Shown here in pieces: positions 62,201 through 64,000 of a DNA stretch of 64,000 nucleotides (its first letter is position 1; every line of letters starts with the position of its first letter). A model generated the notes under the pieces. The model made no database searches. It was not told the origin of the DNA and saw only the letters and a program-made list of their open reading frames with translations. The stretch is from Tridacna crocea (taxonomy: Eukaryota > Mollusca > Bivalvia > Cardiida > Cardiidae), in contig OX031063.1 in the NCBI GenBank assembly GCA_943736015.1, forward strand, positions 5,251,001 to 5,315,000. The letters run 5' to 3'. The translations under genes were made by a program, and so were the position numbers.

Positions 62201-64000
62201 CTTCATACTCCCAAAGCCTTATAATTTTCATTTATAAAACCCAAATAGTCGAAAACCATCAGACTACAAGAGAAATTAGAGATTTGCTACAGTCCAGGTC
62301 GACGCCGACGGGAAACACGGTCTATTTATACAAGAGCAACCTATTCATTTATATACTGGAAATACATAGTCGAAGCTTCAAACGAAGCATCCGAAGAAGA
62401 CATTACGGAAAAAAATTATGCGTCATTAGTCACGTGCCAGTCATTTAACATTCCCACAATGCTTTTTTGCTTTTTGGCTCGAAATCTAAAAAATGCTTAA
62501 GGGGCTACGTAGCCTTTTAAGCGAATACCAAACAAAAAAATTGTAATATTATGATTCTTAATTATTGATGATTTGTATCTTAGTTTTCAATTTCCTTGAC
62601 ATATATATTTTTTTAATTTGGTGTGATGTGAAAAACCTAAATACCCACCTTTAAGAAAAAGCTTTTTTTTTTTCAAAATGACATAAATGAACATCTTTTA
62701 TGACTAAAACAAAATTACTTCTGGCCTTCTAAATTTTGAGACGTGGAGGTTCACTGTGGGGGATCTCTGTAGAGAGGCTAGGCTTGGTAAATTTCACACA
62801 GGTTTAAAGGTATCCGGCGTCAGCTCATTGAATAGTTTCAAAGGGACGTAACTTTTGAAAATGTAGTCAAATAGTTATCATTAAGACTTTTTTAATCGTT
62901 CGTTTATTGCAGATTAGAGGCAGAAGATGAAGAAAACCGGACAAAACACGCGGCTGAAGTCAACGAATTAGAAAGTAAAATAAAAATTTTGCAAGGAAAG
63001 CTAGATGTTACTTTACAAGAAAAGCATGATGAAGAGAAAAGGTAAGATTGTTTCTTCTGGGCACTCTTTGTTATTCACTTTTAACTGAAACAAGTACAAT
63101 TTCACAGAAAGGTACATAAGTTTGAAGTAAGGTAGACGTATCTTTCATTTCTATTCACTCCATGCAGCCATGCTTAAATGCTTTTTCTGGATAGGCAAAA
63201 TATAGCAGTAGATTCTTAGGAACTTTAATTGACACGGCTTCAAGATAGAGAGGAACTCAGATTTTACTAAGTAATATTTGTGCATGTCAGCTTTCATGCC
63301 TAAGTTGCTAGTGAAAAATTTCATTTTCAATGTGTAATATCCATTGGAAACTATTCATTGTTAGCCATTCTCGTATCTTGTCTTAGAGGAAGATTATTCC
63401 TTTAACATTACTCGGTAATCTTGGGGAATGTAGATTTGCTCCTATCTTTACATTACTGGGTAAAATATTAAAAATAAAAGTTAAAAAACAAGTAGCTGAC
63501 CATATGTCCAGAATACAGGTACTACAAAATACTTCTCGACAGGAAAACAAATATGCTGCTTTCTCTCGAATCTCGGAATAGTAAGAGAAGGGTTCTAATT
63601 TCTAAATAACACACAAAGGAGTCTATCTGGAGATTCGTTGCTCTTATATTATAGAACAGATTGTTTTCAGATATTCAATTACTATCATTATCACTGTAAT
63701 ATCAGTGTTATTTTCTTTAGATATAGTTTCATCACATCGTTATTGAAATATTGATCATTTCTATGTATGTAGTGTCTACATAACAATTTTAAGAGAAAAG
63801 TCCATATAACGGGTTATGACGGAATGATATAAAACGGAAACAATGATTAGCATATCTTGGAAAGGCTAAGATAGATACTAGGTTAATTGTTAACCTGTAG
63901 GATACTGAAAAGAATCATAATTCAGTGATTTTCGTTGGTCACTTTGTATTAGACCTACATATGTCTGCTGAAAATACACAGGAAAATCGCCGAAAATCTG
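56678..64000 (+). CDS. Single-pass membrane protein with coiled coil (partial, four exons)
   Basis: Exons 56678-56783, 60442-60510, 62913-63041 and 63982-64000 (continues beyond the window) all join in phase 2 with AG|G type junctions. Joined, they give ECFDEVAVLIPIGVELIF and more hydrophobic residues to VHYLW (one transmembrane helix), a basic stop-transfer QKGRTRSRH, an acidic linker with HVEGEVEAGG, then a charged heptad-rich stretch (EVNELESKIKILQGKLDVTL) that should form a coiled coil. The orientation is probably extracellular N terminus and cytoplasmic tail, but the upstream exon(s) were not identified. The family is not recognised. A known pattern that fits is a receptor-like type I protein with a coiled-coil cytoplasmic tail. 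Identical exon phases allow any exon to be skipped without frameshift. Confidence 0.6.
56927..57195. mobile_element. GC-cored MITE, family F (intron)
   Basis: Terminal inverted repeats ATGTCCTGTAACACGCCAAA and TTTTCGCGTGTTGCAAGCCA, tandem inner palindromes with CTGATCCGAGACGACACTTT. It is in the first identified intron of the membrane/coiled-coil gene. The best complete copy of the family in the window. Confidence 0.85.
57196..57523. other. Intronic spacer, unassigned
   Basis: AT-rich; no recognised feature. Confidence 0.4.
57524..59200. mobile_element. 1.7-kb TIR element, family L (intron)
   Basis: Ends GTCGTAGGCCAGATTGGAAT and ATTCCAGTTTGGCCTACGAC are inverted. Each end region (57524-57730, 59020-59200) is a patchwork of GGCAGATYYGGAATCTGCC and CCAAATTAGAATTC words in alternating orientation, capable of extensive self-pairing. 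The AT-rich centre contains two decayed family A hairpins (about 57895-58025 and 58030-58230). No transposase frame was seen, so it is non-autonomous. Shares its ends with 34555-35139. Confidence 0.75.
59225..59265. repeat. (TA)n microsatellite with duplicated flank
   Basis: About 17 TA units, flanked on both sides by AAACCTCATTGATTGAC (59210-59228 and 59266-59282), i.e. the flank is duplicated across the run. Confidence 0.85.
59283..60441. other. Intronic sequence, unassigned
   Basis: No exon-like stretch with matching phase and no repeat pair recognised; a short inverted CTAGCAATGCTCCGAGCATTGCT pair lies at about 59836-59857. Confidence 0.4.
60442..60510 (+). CDS. Membrane/coiled-coil gene, juxtamembrane exon
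   Basis: 69 nt, acceptor CATTTCAG, donor TCAAG|GTTCAT (a weak donor). Encodes SRHTAVKNFHVEGEVEAGG then TSS, in frame with both neighbours. Confidence 0.55.
60511..61117. other. Intronic sequence, unassigned
   Basis: A plus-strand ORF at 60812-61015 has no recognised domain and no splice borders in the phase used by the neighbouring exons. Confidence 0.4.
61118..61487. mobile_element. TIR element K, copy 2 (intron)
   Basis: Ends TTAACGTACTGGACCCGTAA and TTACGGGTCCACTACTTTAA. Matches the reverse complement of 30054-30423 (AGCTATTTCCACTGTAATAT, CCTTTTTGTCCTTCCTGGAA, AATTACCTCCCTTTTCTG). Confidence 0.8.
61488..62095. other. Intronic sequence, unassigned
   Basis: Nothing recognised; homopolymer T run at 61660-61675. 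Confidence 0.4.
62100..62580 (-). repeat. Dispersed repeat J, copy 2 (inverted, intron)
   Basis: Reverse-complement match to 45950-46430. The most conserved words are GCGTCATTAGTCACGTGCC and CGAAGAAGACATTACGG. Confidence 0.75.
62913..63041 (+). CDS. Membrane/coiled-coil gene, coiled-coil exon
   Basis: 129 nt, acceptor TTTATTGCAG, donor AAAAG|GTAAGA. Encodes LEAEDEENRTKHAAEVNELE and LDVTLQEKHDEEK; hydrophobic residues fall on a heptad pattern (V, L, I, L, L, V, L). Confidence 0.65.
63042..63981. other. Intronic sequence, unassigned
   Basis: AT-rich intron of the membrane/coiled-coil gene with no recognised repeat. Confidence 0.45.
63982..64000 (+). CDS. Membrane/coiled-coil gene, next exon (cut by window edge)
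   Basis: Acceptor AATACACAG then GAAAATCGCCGAAAATCTG; with AG from the previous exon it continues EEKR-KIAENL, keeping the coiled-coil register and phase. Confidence 0.5.

Overview
The window is eukaryotic nuclear DNA: AT-rich, with intron-split genes, GT-AG splice sites, no operons and a very high load of short transposable elements. The repeat mix (GC-cored palindromic MITEs, TTAA-flanked hairpin MITEs, tRNA-derived SINEs with a CAAT-repeat tail) together with a divergent HSPA12-type Hsp70 gene points to a mollusc, most likely a bivalve. A dreissenid mussel is my guess from memory of similar repeats, and that guess is weak.

Two genes can be supported. On the minus strand an HSPA12-like Hsp70 ATPase-domain gene runs from the ATG at 33831 to the stop at 19260. 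It has five coding exons (33688-33831, 30981-31127, 25179-25415, 24058-24199, 19260-20329) that join in frame to 579 codons plus stop. On the plus strand, from about 56.7 kb to the right edge, four small exons (56678-56783, 60442-60510, 62913-63041, 63982-64000), all joined in the same phase, encode a single-pass membrane protein with a cytoplasmic-type charged tail and a coiled coil. Both its ends lie outside what I can define.

Almost everything else is mobile or repetitive DNA. 1-13 kb: palindromic MITEs, a polypurine tract, a 27-28-bp tandem array and a Mutator-like TIR element. 13-19 kb: degenerate hairpin MITEs, a 21-bp satellite, a 190-bp near-perfect palindrome and an intact 532-bp LTR-flanked miniature retrotransposon (TRIM). 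19-34 kb: the HSPA12-like gene, whose introns hold at least a dozen MITEs and SINEs and a second, broken TRIM. 34-56 kb: more MITEs, a BED-type hAT remnant nested in another element and carrying a third element inside it, and TIR elements whose bodies are minisatellites. 56-64 kb: the membrane/coiled-coil gene with a 1.7-kb TIR element, a GC palindrome and two further dispersed elements in its introns.

The most interesting object is the TRIM at 17748-18279. It has 208-bp identical terminal repeats, an exact 18-nt tRNA-Pro primer-binding site, a polypurine tract abutting the 3' repeat and a 4-bp target duplication. Inside each LTR is a tRNA-like segment with RNA polymerase III A and B boxes at tRNA-like spacing. 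The whole sense strand has no run of four T's, the usual Pol III stop. This resembles in logic the plant Cassandra elements (5S promoter in an LTR) but with a tRNA-type promoter. A second, older copy lies at 32752-33508.
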